A stretch of DNA of 64,000 nucleotides from Prosopocoilus inquinatus (taxonomy: Eukaryota > Arthropoda > Insecta > Coleoptera > Lucanidae): assembly GCA_036172665.1 (NCBI GenBank), contig CM069876.1:41137001-41201000 (forward strand). The letters are read 5' to 3'. A program made the position numbers and the translations under genes. Shown piece by piece: positions 32,084-44,829 of the stretch (within the stretch, counting starts at the first letter, position 1; each line of letters starts with the position of its first letter). Under the pieces are notes generated by a model. It ran no database searches. It worked only from the letters and a program-made list of their open reading frames with translations, and was not told the DNA's origin.

Positions 32084-33416
32084 TAAATTTTATAATAGTC
32101 TGTCCCATTGTGTCCTATGAATCCACAGAAATTTATTGCGATAGATAATCAAGCGATTTCTTTTCTCTCACGTTAAATCCATATGCCTTATACAGATTCC
32201 ATCACATTAAGTAGGTACACCCGAGCGCCTTACAACGTGAGCGTAAGTATGATGTGATGTATGCCGATATAAATTATGTGCTTACTTGGAGTGGTTTCAT
32301 CTGTATGTATATCTTTTGGTAAACGGAATATATATATATACAAACTCTTGTCAAAAGGAGCAGTTTCAAAAGTAGATTTTTGCAGACTGCCTCGCAAATG
32401 CCTCGTCGGACCATTTCCACGAAAATCAGAATAAACGAAGCAATTGAAACCCGGGTGGCATTGTCAGAAATTCAAATCAGAGCAATATTTTCAGTTTGCA
32501 AGCAACTTTATTTCTGCCTGCACGGTTTTATTAAGTGAATGAAGTGGCAGTGAGCAAAGCAAACGTCGATTCTAACCGACTAACTTCTCAGCTCCTGTTA
32601 AGCTTACAGCCACGTAAATCCGTGTTTATGTCGTAAAATCCGAGAGTAGATTGCACTTCTTGTTAGTTGTTGAATGATAGCTGTCGTGAAGAAGTCTTGT
32701 TTCAACATCGGTCCTCTTCTAAAAGTGTTACGGCGAAGAGATAATGTATAGGGTGATCAAAAAATATTTGAAGCCAGTAATTTTTTATGGCTGCAATAAT
32801 AAATCATGTTAAAGGAAACATACTACTCGTACCTATGTTGTAACAAATCTTTGGAGCTTACACTTGCCTAAAATTAAAGTGGTTTTAATGGATGCCTGCT
32901 TTGTACGAAACGAATCCGCCTTTATACTAAAGTAAAAGAAAGGAGAAAACGAGCACACGACGCCCGCATTGAACCACCGGCATTATGTTGAACGAACCCC
33001 CCCTAAGTAATTTCCTATTAGGCAAATACGTATTCAATGCAGCCGTTATCTGGCGTGTTTGAATTCGGGCCGCAGCTGCAGCCATCCATTTTTCTCTCCC
33101 ATTTGCTTGACAAATAAGTGTGAAGTTAAATGCGACGTTACGTCAATACCGCAAAGTGTAAACAGTACTTCAGAAAGCGAGGAGGCAAACAGGGTGTTTA
33201 GAACGTCTTTTACATCGGAGGGTTGGTTGACGCGACGGTTTCCGGAAGCTCTAAATACTGAATAAATATACATGCAAGGAGCACTCGCGAAAGTAAACGC
33301 GAAATACTCGAACGAGCATTTTGGGGAAGACGACACTTAAATCGCTTAAACTGCTCAGATAAAGATTTCACATCATTGAATTTTAAAGATTACAGGTTTA
33401 AAACTGAAGAAAGTAT
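32084..33416. other. Giant intron segment, no gene seen
   Basis: Includes at 32195-32260 the second copy of the dispersed ACATTAAGTAG repeat seen near 1460, and a TATAGGGTGATCAAAAAAT element-end-like sequence at 32745. A moderately GC-rich patch at 32990-33330 has overlapping frames on both strands but no recognisable protein. Confidence 0.4.
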
Positions 33417-33755
33417 TTAATTTTTTTGATCTCTCGGTAGATTCATTAATGAACATGAATTGATACTGTAAAAATTTAACTTATTCCATTTTTTTTTTTG
33501 AAACCTCGGTAGATTTTTTAAATAACATGAATTGATACTGGAAACAATTAACTTGTTCCACTTTCTTTTTGATCTCTCGGTAGATTCAGTAATGATCATG
33601 AATTAATACTGTAAAAATTTAACTTATTCCATTTTTTTTTTGAAACCTCGGTAGATTTTTTAAATAACATGAATTGATATTGGAAACAATTAACTTGTTC
33701 CACATTCTTTTTGATCTCTCGGCAGATTCATTAATGATCATGAATTGATATTAAT
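33417..33755. repeat. ~75-bp tandem repeat with 150-bp higher-order period
   Basis: Five units containing CTCGG.AGATT and CATGAATT.ATA. Two types alternate: TTTGATCTCTCGGTAGATTC with GTAAAAATTTAACTTATTCC, and GAAACCTCGGTAGATTTTTT with GGAAACAATTAACTTGTTCC. Confidence 0.85.
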
Positions 33756-34560
33756 AATTAATGATACTTTTTGTATAAAATTTCTTAAAAACTGTCATCA
33801 CTTTCACTTTCACTTTTTCAAAAATTTTACACAAACTTAACAATGTGTCATACGAGCCTAAAGCATTTGCCTTGTAATAATTGAAACAGCGAAGTATATG
33901 CGTGCAATAAACAAATCATTTGCACAGTGATTTCACTTTCTCAGAAGTGATGATGACACACACACTCACATAACCATACGACATTCTTCTTTATTCCACA
34001 CGATAATTTTGTGCTCGTCCAGATCACAACGGCGATAAATTCGTGCAACAATAAAAACCGACTTACGGCAAACGCGAATCCAATATAGAATCCATTCTTA
34101 TTCCTCCGTATGCGGGCCCCAAGCTCGAAATGTCATTAGGCGCTTTATATTAAATCTTTTCTGCCCAGCGATGAGCCCAGCGGGGCCCCTCTTAGGCCCT
34201 CTTTGTGTGTGTGTGGAATTTCTCAGAGATGCGATCAGGAAATTGACGTAACTCAAAAGTTGCTTGCGTGTGGCGAAATCGGCCGAGGAACATGCCACCA
34301 CCTCAGAAAGTCATTTGTGAATTAGGGTGAAAGTGCGATATTGTCATTTAAAGTTTCACGAGAGAAGCCGCAACCGGCGGGAAGGAGGAGACAAAGAAAA
34401 TGATGAATTTTAATGTTTTCGAGGGGGCAGAAACTTTTTGATTATACAGCGCGAAAGTTGAATATTTTCAAAGCAGGAAAACTTACTTGAAAAACAAATA
34501 AACAGTTTAAGATGACACAATCTTAACATGTACCTCCTTATGTTTTAAGACAGGAACAAG
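33756..34560. other. Giant intron segment, no gene seen
   Basis: A moderately GC-rich stretch at 33980-34400 carries a short (GT)n run at 34203. No supported gene. Confidence 0.4.
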
Positions 34561-34700
34561 TTACATCACGTGAATTTACGTAAAATCACGTGAAGTCACG
34601 TGAACCGTAAATTGATGAAACCCGTGCGGTGCATTTACGGTAGACACACCATTGTTACATCACACATTCTCGTGATATCACATGTTGTCACGTGTCATCT
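34561..34700. promoter_or_regulatory. Cluster of CACGTG E-boxes
   Basis: CACGTG at 34567, 34587, 34597 and 34689, with near-variants between. Two more lie at 35868 and 35878 in an inverted copy of the TTACATCACGTGA segment. CACGTG binds bHLH factors such as Clock/Cycle, Max and USF. Because the two groups are inverted repeats around a pogo-like insertion they may be ends of an older mobile element and not an enhancer. Confidence 0.4.
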
Positions 34701-34904
34701 TGCTCTAAGATTTTCTGTTGTTGTCGCATCAATATCGTGTTACATGATGGCGTGAAATTTCTAAAATTTTTAAAAATGGAATAAATTTAATTGAAAAAGT
34801 GCCAGAACACATCAAATTGTAATGACCTTGCGTATGGCTTTTGCAATTTCGAAACATCTTCTAACTCTGAAGAGAAGGGTGAACTGCTGTGTGTATTGTT
34901 ATTA

Positions 34905-35525
34905 CAGTAGGACCTCTATGATCCGAACATACCCTAATCCGAATCTCCAGTAATCCGAACAGTGGAAATTTGAAGCCGTAATCCGAACAACGTCTTTAAT
35001 CTGAACAGCGATGTGATTCCCTTGATTTCGTGTTTTATAAGAAATGCCCTGTTTATTTACTTTTATTTACTCTTCATTGTTCATTAAAATTTTGACTGCA
35101 AAGTCTCGGATTCGTAGAATACCAGTAGTACAAAGTAGCGGACATAAATCGACTCGGAATGACGTCACAAAAAATACTATGATTTGTTAGAAATGTCATT
35201 GTCACGTAAGAAAACGTAAAAGCATTTTTTAAACGTCTGGAATCCTTTTGTTTTATGATATACAGATCGTTGGTTTTCTTTTTGCTTACTTTACGTTAAT
35301 GTACGTAATTTTTGCAACGCTACATGACGGCATTTCTCAACGTTACTGACGTGCTTTCACCGTCACTTGACGGCCGCTACATTACGGTATCGCTGTCCTA
35401 GGAAGCCAAAACTTTACTGATTGTGAGTTCAGTTTACGTTGTAATTTAGATTTTCTGTCTTTTGTTCGATAATGCGAACATTTCAGTGCAATTACATATT
35501 AGTTCGGATTAAAGAGGTTTTACTG
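34905..35525. mobile_element. Pogo/Tigger-like MITE
   Basis: 621 bp flanked by TA (34903-34904, 35526-35527). Ends CAGTAGGACCTCTATGATCC and (reverse complement) CAGTAAAACCTCTTTAATCC, both followed by GAAC. Further AATCCGAACA repeats lie just inside the left end. These are typical pogo-family termini. No transposase. Confidence 0.78.
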
Positions 35526-35980
35526 TATCCTCCAATGCAATAAATAAGTCAGATTCGATAACATTGGATTTCCAGAACATCCCCGGCCCTGTTTGGAAAT
35601 CAAACTGACTTGATTAATTTATTGCGTTTCAAAATTTTTAATTTCGCGCTATAGCCTGATTTGACGCGTTTCCTGCGGAATGGCATTTTAGGTTATTCCA
35701 GTTTTAAGTCAAAACTTGATTACGCGATAAGGCGACTTAAACTGTCGTTATTCAACATTCAAAGAAAAAAAAAAATGGGTTTCACTGTGATAACGTTTTA
35801 ATAAATAATGAAATTATGATAATTCAGAGATTACGTGACAATAGTGTGATTCGTCTGTGTGTGATATCACGTGAGTTCACGTGATGTAATAACAACGTAT
35901 TTCTGCCTTTAGTTTATTTTCTCATATTTTTCAGTTTGTGTCAGTTTCAATTGTCAATTTTTTTTTTTTATTATACCTTG

Positions 35981-36345
35981 TTTTCTTTAATAAATTTTCA
36001 GGAATTTAACGAATCACTGTGAAATAATTCTTCTGTTTGTTCGCTTTGCCTACAGTCATTTGTTTCTCGCTATCACGAGTTTGCTTAACGAAAGTCAAAG
36101 AAATGAGAACTTCTGATTTCTATAAACCGAGGATTCTCCAGCCCTTTTCAGACATTGACCCTTAGAAGATTTATTGTTTTCTTTAATAAATTTCCAGGAA
36201 TTTAATGAAATAAATCTGATTTTTCTTCTATTTGTTTAGTCATTTGTTTCACTTCAGCCACAAGTTTTCTTAACGAAAATTAAAAAAAAGAGAGTTTCTG
36301 ATTGTAACCGGGGATTCTCCAGCCCCTTTCAGGCTTCGACCTCCT
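35981..36345. repeat. 196-bp tandem duplication
   Basis: TTTTCTTTAATAAATTT.CAG recurs at 35981 and 36177, with matching GTCATTTGTTTC, TTAACGAAA and GGATTCTCCAGCCC segments in both copies. Diverged and non-coding. Confidence 0.75.
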
Positions 36346-37370
36346 TAAAAGAAAATACATTTTTTAATCGTTGTCTCTGCAGCCTTTCTCTTCAAGCTTA
36401 ATTATTACCATAACTCTAAAACGATACGTAAATGAATAGTGTTAAATTTAGGTTTTTTTTTTTTTTTGTTTTAAGGTTAATCTATGCTGGGTTTTGTAGA
36501 TTTTAGAATTTAGTTTATTTGGTGCATGATACAGGATTAATCAGGTAATCAAACGGTGCATTCGAAACGTGTACACAACAGTAAGAAGTACTCCAATGTG
36601 CGGCAGATGTAATTCTCATGCGTTCTCTCTCACGCATTGACGTTTTGCCTCCCCGCATTCATCTATCGCTCTCGCACGTTGATCTTACGCTTTCCTGCTC
36701 ATCCCAACACACAGCCGAGTGCTATGGTTACATCACCTGTTATATTGTCCACCGTGATTTGGTGTAAATAAGTTAAAAAATTCTTCAATTTGCACAATAA
36801 AACTGAAGTCGTCATCTTGGCATGCTTTAATACGATGTTCATTTAACTGTTTTTCGAATTCTTCGATTTTTTGTATCTCGTCTTGCGTCTCGTTCATCAT
36901 TCATCATTTCACGATGTCCTGTGTTTGTAGGGATTATTATTGAAAGAGACAGAGAGAGAGACCGTTGTCGTGGAAGTAATTTATACACAGGACTTCTTCA
37001 AACAATGATCGAGCCGTAGAATATGTTAAAAAACGTGAACGAGAAAGGTACGATTATACGCCCAGGTGCACCCCAGGGTATCATTTATGAACGCAACCCT
37101 CTGTTTTCCTTGATCTGCTATTATTTAAGCTACCTTCTCCTAGGCGTCCCTTAACAAGCGAACAAGGATTATTTCGTTTACCTATTGGATGTTTCCAGAT
37201 TATTTTGCAAAATTACTTGCTAAAAAGAAAATCAAAAGCATTTTACTTATCGTGGTGTTGTAATGAATTGTGTTAAGCATCATCTATGAGCTGCTTAAGA
37301 AAGAAATTATTTAAATGTTCTTACTAAAATTGTTAATTAGGTGTAACTTTTATTGTTGCTGTTTTCAGTG
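36346..37370. other. Giant intron segment, no gene seen
   Basis: Contains a GAGA run at 36947-36962 and a CGCTCTC/TCTCTCAC-containing patch at 36600-36730. No gene supported. Confidence 0.4.
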
Positions 37371-37383
37371 AGTTCAGGTATGT
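37361..37383 (+). promoter_or_regulatory. trio: Weak candidate recursive splice site
   Basis: GTTTTCAG, nine bases, then CAG|GTATGT with the junction at 37377/37378. An acceptor directly followed by a donor is the signature of recursive splicing. It sits about 10.3 kb into the giant intron. The polypyrimidine tract is separated from the final AG by an intervening AG, which weakens it. Confidence 0.25.
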
Positions 37384-37439
37384 TTAAAATCAGTTACACG
37401 GAAAATAATTAATTGTTTAATCTGCTTATGAACGAAGGC

Positions 37440-39128
37440 CTTATATTGCATTTTTTGAAGCGCCTTCTATTGTCCCAAAGTGAAGATTAATTTAATCGAA
37501 TGCCAATTTTATAATTTCGTCGTTATAGTATTTTTTTTTTATTAAATCGAAAAGATAAAATCTATACGCTCTTAAAAGCAAATTTTTCAACTCGTTCTCT
37601 TCTGTTTCTTTTAATCAGGGATCAGGATCGTTGCGAACTCTCTGGATGCAATCAGTTGTTATGGTATTTTAACTTTTTGTCCTTCATGACCTTTTAATGG
37701 CGTCGTTTTTTAATTTATAATAAATGTAACCTTACATTCAAAGCGCCATCTGTTGTCCAAAAGTCAATACTGTTTTAATCCGATAAGCCCCGCCGACGTT
37801 TTCAGCAATGTCTCTGCTCTCTAAATTCGCGACGATTTGAATTTAAAATTCAAAGATGTCAAGGCATCACATAAATTATGCTATAAGGGGAAACAGTTTT
37901 TAGTCCTATTTCTTGTAGCGTTATATCATTTTCACGCAGACGATCTTAACACAACTTCCGAATTCAAACTTCTCAATGAGTTTAGTTCGTCAATATTAAA
38001 TTCAAATCTAAAATCAAGGGGTGATGGAAATTATTCCAAACGCTATCTGTTGATCGAAAACGGAAGCTATTTTAATCTCATTTCAAATAGCGGGATGAAC
38101 TTACTCAAGTTAACATTCTCAGAAGTAATCTCAAAATTAAATTTTCAAAACATTAAGAACATTAAGAGCGTGACGGCAGTGCCATCTCTTGACCAAACAG
38201 GAAAACATATCAAACGTACTTCCTGGAACGGCACATCGTCTTCACAATGACGATCTTAACAAAACCCTACGCTCTAACTTGATGGAATGATTTTATTTCA
38301 AAATTTCAAAATCAAACTGAAGTTGAGCCTGTGATGGGGATCATGCGGAGCGCCATCTCTTGTTCAAACCGGTAAACATTTCAATCGTACTTTCCGTAAC
38401 TGCATATCATTTTCACAACGACGATCTCAACGAAACCTTACGCAGCTTGATTTTGTTTCAAAATTGAATTGAAAATCTAAAATCAAAGCGAGACGGAGAT
38501 TATTCAAAGCGTCATCTCGTGACCAAAAGCTAAAGCTATTTTATTCTAATTTTAAATAGCATAACAGGATGTCGTACTTAATTTTTTTGCAATTTGTAAT
38601 TATTTTAAATAATAGTGCCTTTTTTTTTGCTTGCTTATCTTCATTTGTCTAAACGGGAAACTTGCCTTCTTTCTTCTTGACATTCTCAATACTAGCGATT
38701 ATTTTGAAAATTAAATGGAAAATGTCTGTAGATTCAAAGCGCGGCACGAATTATTTAGAGCGCCATCTCTTAGGCGAAAGAGAAAACTATTTTAGTCGAA
38801 TTTTAGATCATATCTCAAAGCGTTACACGAATTATTTAGAGTGGCATCTCTTGGTCGAAAGAGAAAACTATTTTAATCGAATTTTATATATTTCAATGCT
38901 GGTGTTCTCATAAAAAGTTTTTTTTTTAAACTTTTTCGCAGAAAATTAATGTGTAAAGAAATTAATAGAAAATATTGTTTATTTATTCAGTACGCAGTAT
39001 ATTACTAATAGTTTTTCAACCCCCAAAAGACCCCTAGAAGTTCTATAACCCCGAGCCGATCCCAGACAGTTTTTAAGTTTTCATCGCCCCTTGGAAATTA
39101 TTATCTACCCCGCTGGGAATTTCTACTG
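37440..39128. mobile_element. Second GCGCCATCT-box element
   Basis: Boxes at about 37459, 37742, 38039, 38179, 38349, 38508, 38758 and 38838, with the same alternating continuations as at 7.9-10.3 kb. The right end (reverse complement CAGTAGAAATTCCCAGCGG, then CGATGAAAACTT) aligns with the right end of the first copy. The left end could not be placed. An open frame of 137 codons at 37837-38250 is made of box repeats and is not a gene. Confidence 0.55.
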
Positions 39129-42100
39129 TAAACTACGACTATAATTATAAAAATAAACAGAATTTTAAAAACCAATACTTTCAAATTTTCAGGATCATAA
39201 TTAAAAATAGATCTTAAAGTATTCTATACAGGACCTCACAAGTCAAATGGACAATCAAGTTTGAAGATCTTGCACATTCGATTATGATTCTTCCTTATTT
39301 GCAACAAAATGGTGAATTGTAAAATGTCTGATGTCTGATGGTTTATGGTGACAGAATTTATGTCGTCGAGTAAGTCGAAAGGTTCAAAAAAATATTAAGA
39401 GCTTGTAAATAACACGAGGGCGCACTAAGGCCACCATTAACTTTCTTCACATGAGCATTCTGATATTGCAACCGGAACGCAATAATGCGGATTTAATTCC
39501 GGAGCTCCTCCACCATTTTATTGGATTGATACAACACAATGTAGCAGAGAAAGATGTGCAGATAATAACAGCAACTGATTAATGTCGTACATCACGCTCC
39601 GAACGGGATTACATCTTTATTTTATTACTTTGATCCCTGCACATCGCGAAAATACTTTACACAGAATTTTTCACTGTGATTAAATTTAAACCGTCCATCA
39701 CCGGATAAATGCGACAGATCTTTCTTTCTTATCTCGAATACAAAAAAGAAGTCGAGTAATGATTTTCTCGAATTAATCTCTGCGACCGTTGCAAGAAATT
39801 TGAATTGATAATTTCCTCAGACAGTATCTTCCCCTGGCAGCATTTACGTTCGTTTTTGAAAGAAGCTTGGAATTAAAGCGGACGCATCATGAGCGCCCCA
39901 ATTAAATTTTAATTACACGTCCCTAAGTCGTTTACGATGAGACGCCGCCGTAAACAGCCGGGTGACAAAGTTGTGAAGAAGTTTTTGAAATGTTTCTTGG
40001 ACGCGGAACGTAGGGTTGATGAATAATTTGTTGTTGGCTGGAGGATGAGGACAGTATAATGAATTTCTTAAATGGAGATTGAGAAAATGTAAATAGCTCG
40101 TGCATTTTTGCTTTTGTTCCCCAGATTCAAGAAGCCCTTCCTTGTTGAACTTATAATGAATCACCCTGTATGTTTAAGTGTTGTACGTTCTACGTTTTGC
40201 AGCAGAAGAAAATTGTCTCCTTTGATCCGATAAAGATCTATAGAAACTGGTATATCATTAATAATCCACTCCGTAACAAGGTACTTTTTTGTATGGAGTG
40301 TTACAAAACTTTCCGACGTTAGTGTACAAGTATGATGAATACAATTCTATTGGGCCATTATTTAATCCTGTACCCCACGTAACTTCTGGTGGCTTAAAAT
40401 TAATAAAACTCTTGTTTAACATTGCTGTTAAAAAATTAGTAATGACATTTAATGCTGCCTTATCATGTCATCATCAGGCAGAATTTGGTCACGTGGGATA
40501 GGATCTGTTATAAAGACCCTGTATGTTATGTGAAACGTGGTAAAATTTTCTGAGGTCAGTATACATACAGGGTGAACATAATTTTGTGGTCACAACTCCT
40601 CCAACTTTCTCTTAAATAATTCCTAACCACGCAGGTCCTGCAGGACATAAAATTAAATCGTCTGCAAGATACCGTGCTCGCTCCGAGGAATGTAGGACAG
40701 AATTATTAGCAAAGGCGTAAGTAGTGCGGGATAAAACCGTAAATCTAATGCCATATTCCATTATAGTTCTTGCGTTTTACGAGCGAGCTGCGGGGAAATA
40801 TCGCTGACGTGCTAAAATATTGTAAAATATCGCGGGGGCTCGTCATAAACGCTGTTAGTGTCGTTTGCCGCGATTTAATGACGTGGAACGCCATCTAATT
40901 ATTGCTTCATATAAATCTCCTGTTTGAAGTCATAACTTGAAACGATTCATAATTTTGTTTTTAGTATTAAAAGGATATTTGCAGGCATATTACTTTTATG
41001 TAGAGACGGCGTTTTGAGTTTTAAACTCACTAATACAGGGCGTTGCGATACTCCACCCATTACTATTATGGATAGTTAAAAAGAACAGGGAGTATTTTCT
41101 TTTTTTCAGCCATTTCTTGATTGATGATTCAAGTTTGACAATATCATGTTTACATGTTTCTTTTTAGTGTGTGGTTTTATATGTCTGTATTCCAATTTCA
41201 TACGAGCAAGTATCTTTTAGTTAAATTTCATTTATAAATACAAACGACCGTGCTGCTGTCATACGGGTCCTGTTTATGTTGCACTGCAACGGCAATCCTG
41301 TCGCTGCCATTGAAATAAATTACCATAAGCACTCCAATAACCAATTCAATTACTTGTGTACCATACATTTTGCACCACTTTCGACCAACCATACTCCGGA
41401 CGTTAATTTGATGGCTTTCATTCATCGCCTCCCAGAGTGTCCGCTGTCTGGTTTAGGCTCGACTAATTAATTAATTGTTCGCCGTTTCGTAACATTCGTG
41501 CTTTGGATAAAACGAACTAATGAGAGGCGTTTATGGAACTACTGTGAGCGTTTAAACGAGGCGGGCATCCGGAACTTGATTTCACGAACTAGTAAGTATG
41601 TAGTAGAGTGAATGAATGGAACCTTCTAATTTTTTCTTTTTTACTCCTTTGATCCCATATAAACTCATCAGGGCTTCTACACAATTTTGTGTAAAGAAAT
41701 TACCCTCCCTGTATAATAAAAATAAAGTTTTCCTAAATTAGATTTAAGTACTCGGCATATTTCAGCAAAGATTTTGATTTATTTATATTCTTAACGTGAG
41801 GGCAATGATGTCTCAAGAAAATGAAAAAGTAGCATGAGTTTGATGCAGATCGAACTTTGGTTATTTTTTAGACTAAAAAATGTCTATTAGACGAAAAGAC
41901 AACTAAAATACAAAGATTTATAAACAAGTGATTGGCGAAGAATATTTTGGCTTCCAAGAGTATTATGGAAATAGGCCACACATACACGAAAGTACTAGAG
42001 GAAGAGGATATAACAGAGGAAGAAGGATACAACAGGAGAAAGCCTGAAGAAGTACGAGAAGGTAATAATGGAGTTGGGTAAATCAAAAACCACTTCAAAA

Positions 42101-42344
42101 CTAAATTGAGATGAAGCAAAAAAAAAGTAATGAGCGAAGAGAAGGTGCGTTGACTCAACTAACAAACCACACAGAACCTGATTAAGAAAGGCGAAAGCCT
42201 CTTAAACAACCTTTGGATCGAAAAGAAGTTCACTGGAACCAAAACCAAGCGAAATAAAAGAAGATAAACAAAATCCTAATAAAAAGGAAAAAAAAACAAT
42301 TGAAGATGAAGAACTGCATCAAAAGAGCGTAAAGAATCCAATTG
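39129..42344. other. Giant intron segment, no gene seen
   Basis: 39.4-40.2 kb and 40.7-41.5 kb are moderately GC-rich and look unique. CACCCTGTATG (40163) and TACATACAGGGTGAA (40563) are facing element-end-like motifs about 400 bp apart. 41.9-42.3 kb is purine-rich. None of the short frames resembles a known protein. Confidence 0.4.
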
Positions 42345-42555
42345 TTGAATTCTTGGCTTCCGGTTGGAACCGCGTGTCTCGGATTTCTTCTACTCCCGAT
42401 GTTTAGTTCTTCACTGCAGAAGAACTTCCTCGGGACTGCTGCTGCAGTCTCACCGACTTGCAAGAAGCAGCAGCTCCGAGGAAGTTCTTCTGTAATGAAG
42501 AACGAAGAAGAAGAAATCCGAAAGATGCAATTCCAACCGAAATCCAAGAATTCAA
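42345..42555. repeat. Long hairpin, ~95-bp arms
   Basis: TTGAATTCTTGG at 42345 pairs with CCAAGAATTCAA ending at 42555. Other paired blocks are CGGTTGGAA, CGGATTTCTTCT, GTTCTTCA and CAGAAGAACTTCCTCGG, with a loop of about 20 bases near 42450. Arms are roughly 80% complementary with one ~10-base gap. No flanking duplication was identified, so it may be a foldback element or a hairpin-RNA precursor. A 126-codon frame crosses it and is probably incidental. Confidence 0.75.
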
Positions 42556-43621
42556 CCTTGGACGATGGTTGCAGAAGCCTTCAAGTTAAACTACGAATCC
42601 AATTGTATTGGGTGAAGTCTAATATCAAGCCAAAGGTAGAACGAGATGGAGGAGAACGGGTCAATGCGCCAATCGAACCAACACAACTAAAGAAGCGGTC
42701 AAGAAACGCAAAGGCATCTTAAATTCAATTAGGGGCGAAAGAAAATGGAGACAAGCATAAAGTGGCGACCTTGCCACTTGGTTTAAATATCAAAAACCTC
42801 GCCACCACCTAATACAAGCTTTTCTATCAATTGTTTCTTCCATACATCCCACTCTTATTGTTTGAATTTTCTTTTACTTTTTGGGCCTCGACTCTCTCTT
42901 CTTGCTTTTTGCTTTTTGCAGAAGGTCGAAGTTATTGGCTTCTTCTCTTTTTCAAATTCGATCTTCACTGCTGCACGTTTATCACCTCCGGTTTATTTGG
43001 GGGTAGAAAGAAAGTGAAAGTGAAAAAAAGCAGCGGAGAGTGGAGGTTTTAGAAAGGCGCGAATGAGTGCTAAAAGACAACATTGAATATAATAAGGCAG
43101 TGAGAAACGAAGTGAATGGATACGACACGAGCGAGGCTGACGTAAAAAAGCGATGACCTAAACGGAAGGAGGAATGTAGTATCTAGGTTTGGAGGTTTTA
43201 TTTTCGTAAGTTGCTTCATCCCAAAAAGTCAAAACTGGCAGGATGTGATTACGATGGTGTTTTGGAAGTCGATGTGTGACAGTTATTAATTGTTTGGAAT
43301 CGTACTAATTGCGGATACTGAAGAAAGTTAGTAGAAGGAAACACCTAGCAGAAAGGAAGTATCCATGCACACGTATCATTTGCCGAAACTTGGTTTCTTC
43401 AGAATAAAGATTCAATCGCATGAAGAAAATTTAATCAACCCTAAAATTATGAATGTGATGGTGACAGTTGACAGGAATATTTTCACAAATCATATTTTGA
43501 TCTTCGCTCATTCATGACACAAATGCGACGACGATTAGCTATTGAGGATTAATTTTGTTCTAAAAGAAACTCTCAGCTGAACGCCAATGAATACCGTTAT
43601 TTTCTGATGTACTCTTGTATA
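42556..43621. other. Giant intron segment, no gene seen
   Basis: Mixed composition, short frames only. No feature supported. Confidence 0.4.
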
Positions 43622-43883
43622 CAGGGTGCTCCATCTTGGAACGCAACATACGAAATGCCATGTTGGTTTGGTATAAATTGAATTTAGTTACAGAATCTTT
43701 TTTTTTAATATTTTAAAACTCAGGGCATGAAGAATTCTCAAACTTTCCAGACAGATTCATCTTTAAGAATACTTTGAAAAATCAAAATGAAATTTTGCTG
43801 TAAATAATTAGAGAAGTCAGTATTCAAGCACCTTTAAATTGACATGGGATTTCTTACGTTGCGTTTCAAAATGCAGCACCCTG
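43622..43883. mobile_element. TA-flanked CAGGGTGCT element (short form)
   Basis: 262 bp between TA (43620-43621) and TA (43884-43885). Ends CAGGGTGCTCCATCTTG and (reverse complement) CAGGGTGCTGCATTTTG, both followed by .AACGCAAC.TA.GAAAT. The interior (GGTATAAATTGAATTTAGTT, ACTTTGAAAAATCAAAATGA) matches the right half of the foldback at 46588-47162. TATACAGGG ends are common in insect Tc1/mariner-type MITEs. Confidence 0.75.
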
Positions 43884-44623
43884 TATAATTCTTATTGGAC
43901 GAGAAAGAAAGTGACAGCTCACGGAAACCACATAAGCACGAATGTTTTTTTTTCCCTCTTTATCGAGATAATTGCCACTTCGGCGCTAATGCGCTAATGT
44001 AACAGAATCCTTTGTGCGGAAAAAGAAACGGGAGACCCCCGACTTTGGTACACTAACTTCATTTATTAGCCGTGTCGGGGGCGGAGCGCGAGTATCGGAA
44101 AAGCCGCCGAGCGCCAAATGCTTGATGGCATGGTGGAAAAAACAACAAGAAGTTTTCCACCACACACACACACACGCACGCATTCACGAAATTTCCGCTT
44201 AATTAAAACGACCATTTACATACGGTAATTACGACCTGAATAAATTAGGACAGAAACAATGCGTTGTTTTAAATAAACAATAAATAATTGCGTTGGAGTA
44301 TTGTGTAAATAAATTAATTTCTGATGGGTTTAATAAATGCTGAGTAAGGCAATTAAATTAATTTATTGTTTGGATTAAGTGGCGCCCTGAGAAAGCAGCA
44401 ACATATGTGGAATGGTCCAGAAAATTAAGGAAAATATCTATGGTCATCATTGGCAGACAGATACAATTTAATTACGTTACATTAATACAAATTGATCTGT
44501 GGCCACCCTCACATAACAATTAAATGAAAGAAATACAGGGGGTGCACTGTATGTTTTGTACCGCTTTTACTACGAACGTTTCAGAATTTTGAAAAGCTGA
44601 GTTGGAGTGCACTATGATACTAA

Positions 44624-44826
44624 TGCCCGGTTTCTGAAATGATAAATAACTTAATGTAAAGATAAATTTTTGTTGTCACATATCTTTATGCAAAGTACGT
44701 TGCCACGTATACGCTTTATCCATGGATAAAGTGTTTTGAGAAACGGTTTTTAGTTTTAAAAGTTATGGTGAGTTTATCTTGAGTTTATCTCTACATAAAG
44801 TTATGTATCATTTCAGAAACCGGGCA
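44624..44826. mobile_element. MITE with exact TAA duplication
   Basis: 203 bp. Ends TGCCCGGTTTCTGAAATGAT and (reverse complement) TGCCCGGTTTCTGAAATGAT are identical over 20 bases; TAA occurs at 44621-44623 and 44827-44829. A TWA-type 3-bp duplication with such ends fits PIF/Harbinger-derived MITEs. The near-perfect ends suggest recent insertion. Confidence 0.88.
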
Positions 44827-44829
44827 TAA

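Noticed and set aside
37837..38250. 137-codon frame
   Set aside because: Spans GCGCCATCT-box repeat units; repeat-derived.
42342..42722. 126-codon open frame
   Set aside because: Crosses a long hairpin; the sequence is a by-product of the inverted repeat and no family is recognised.
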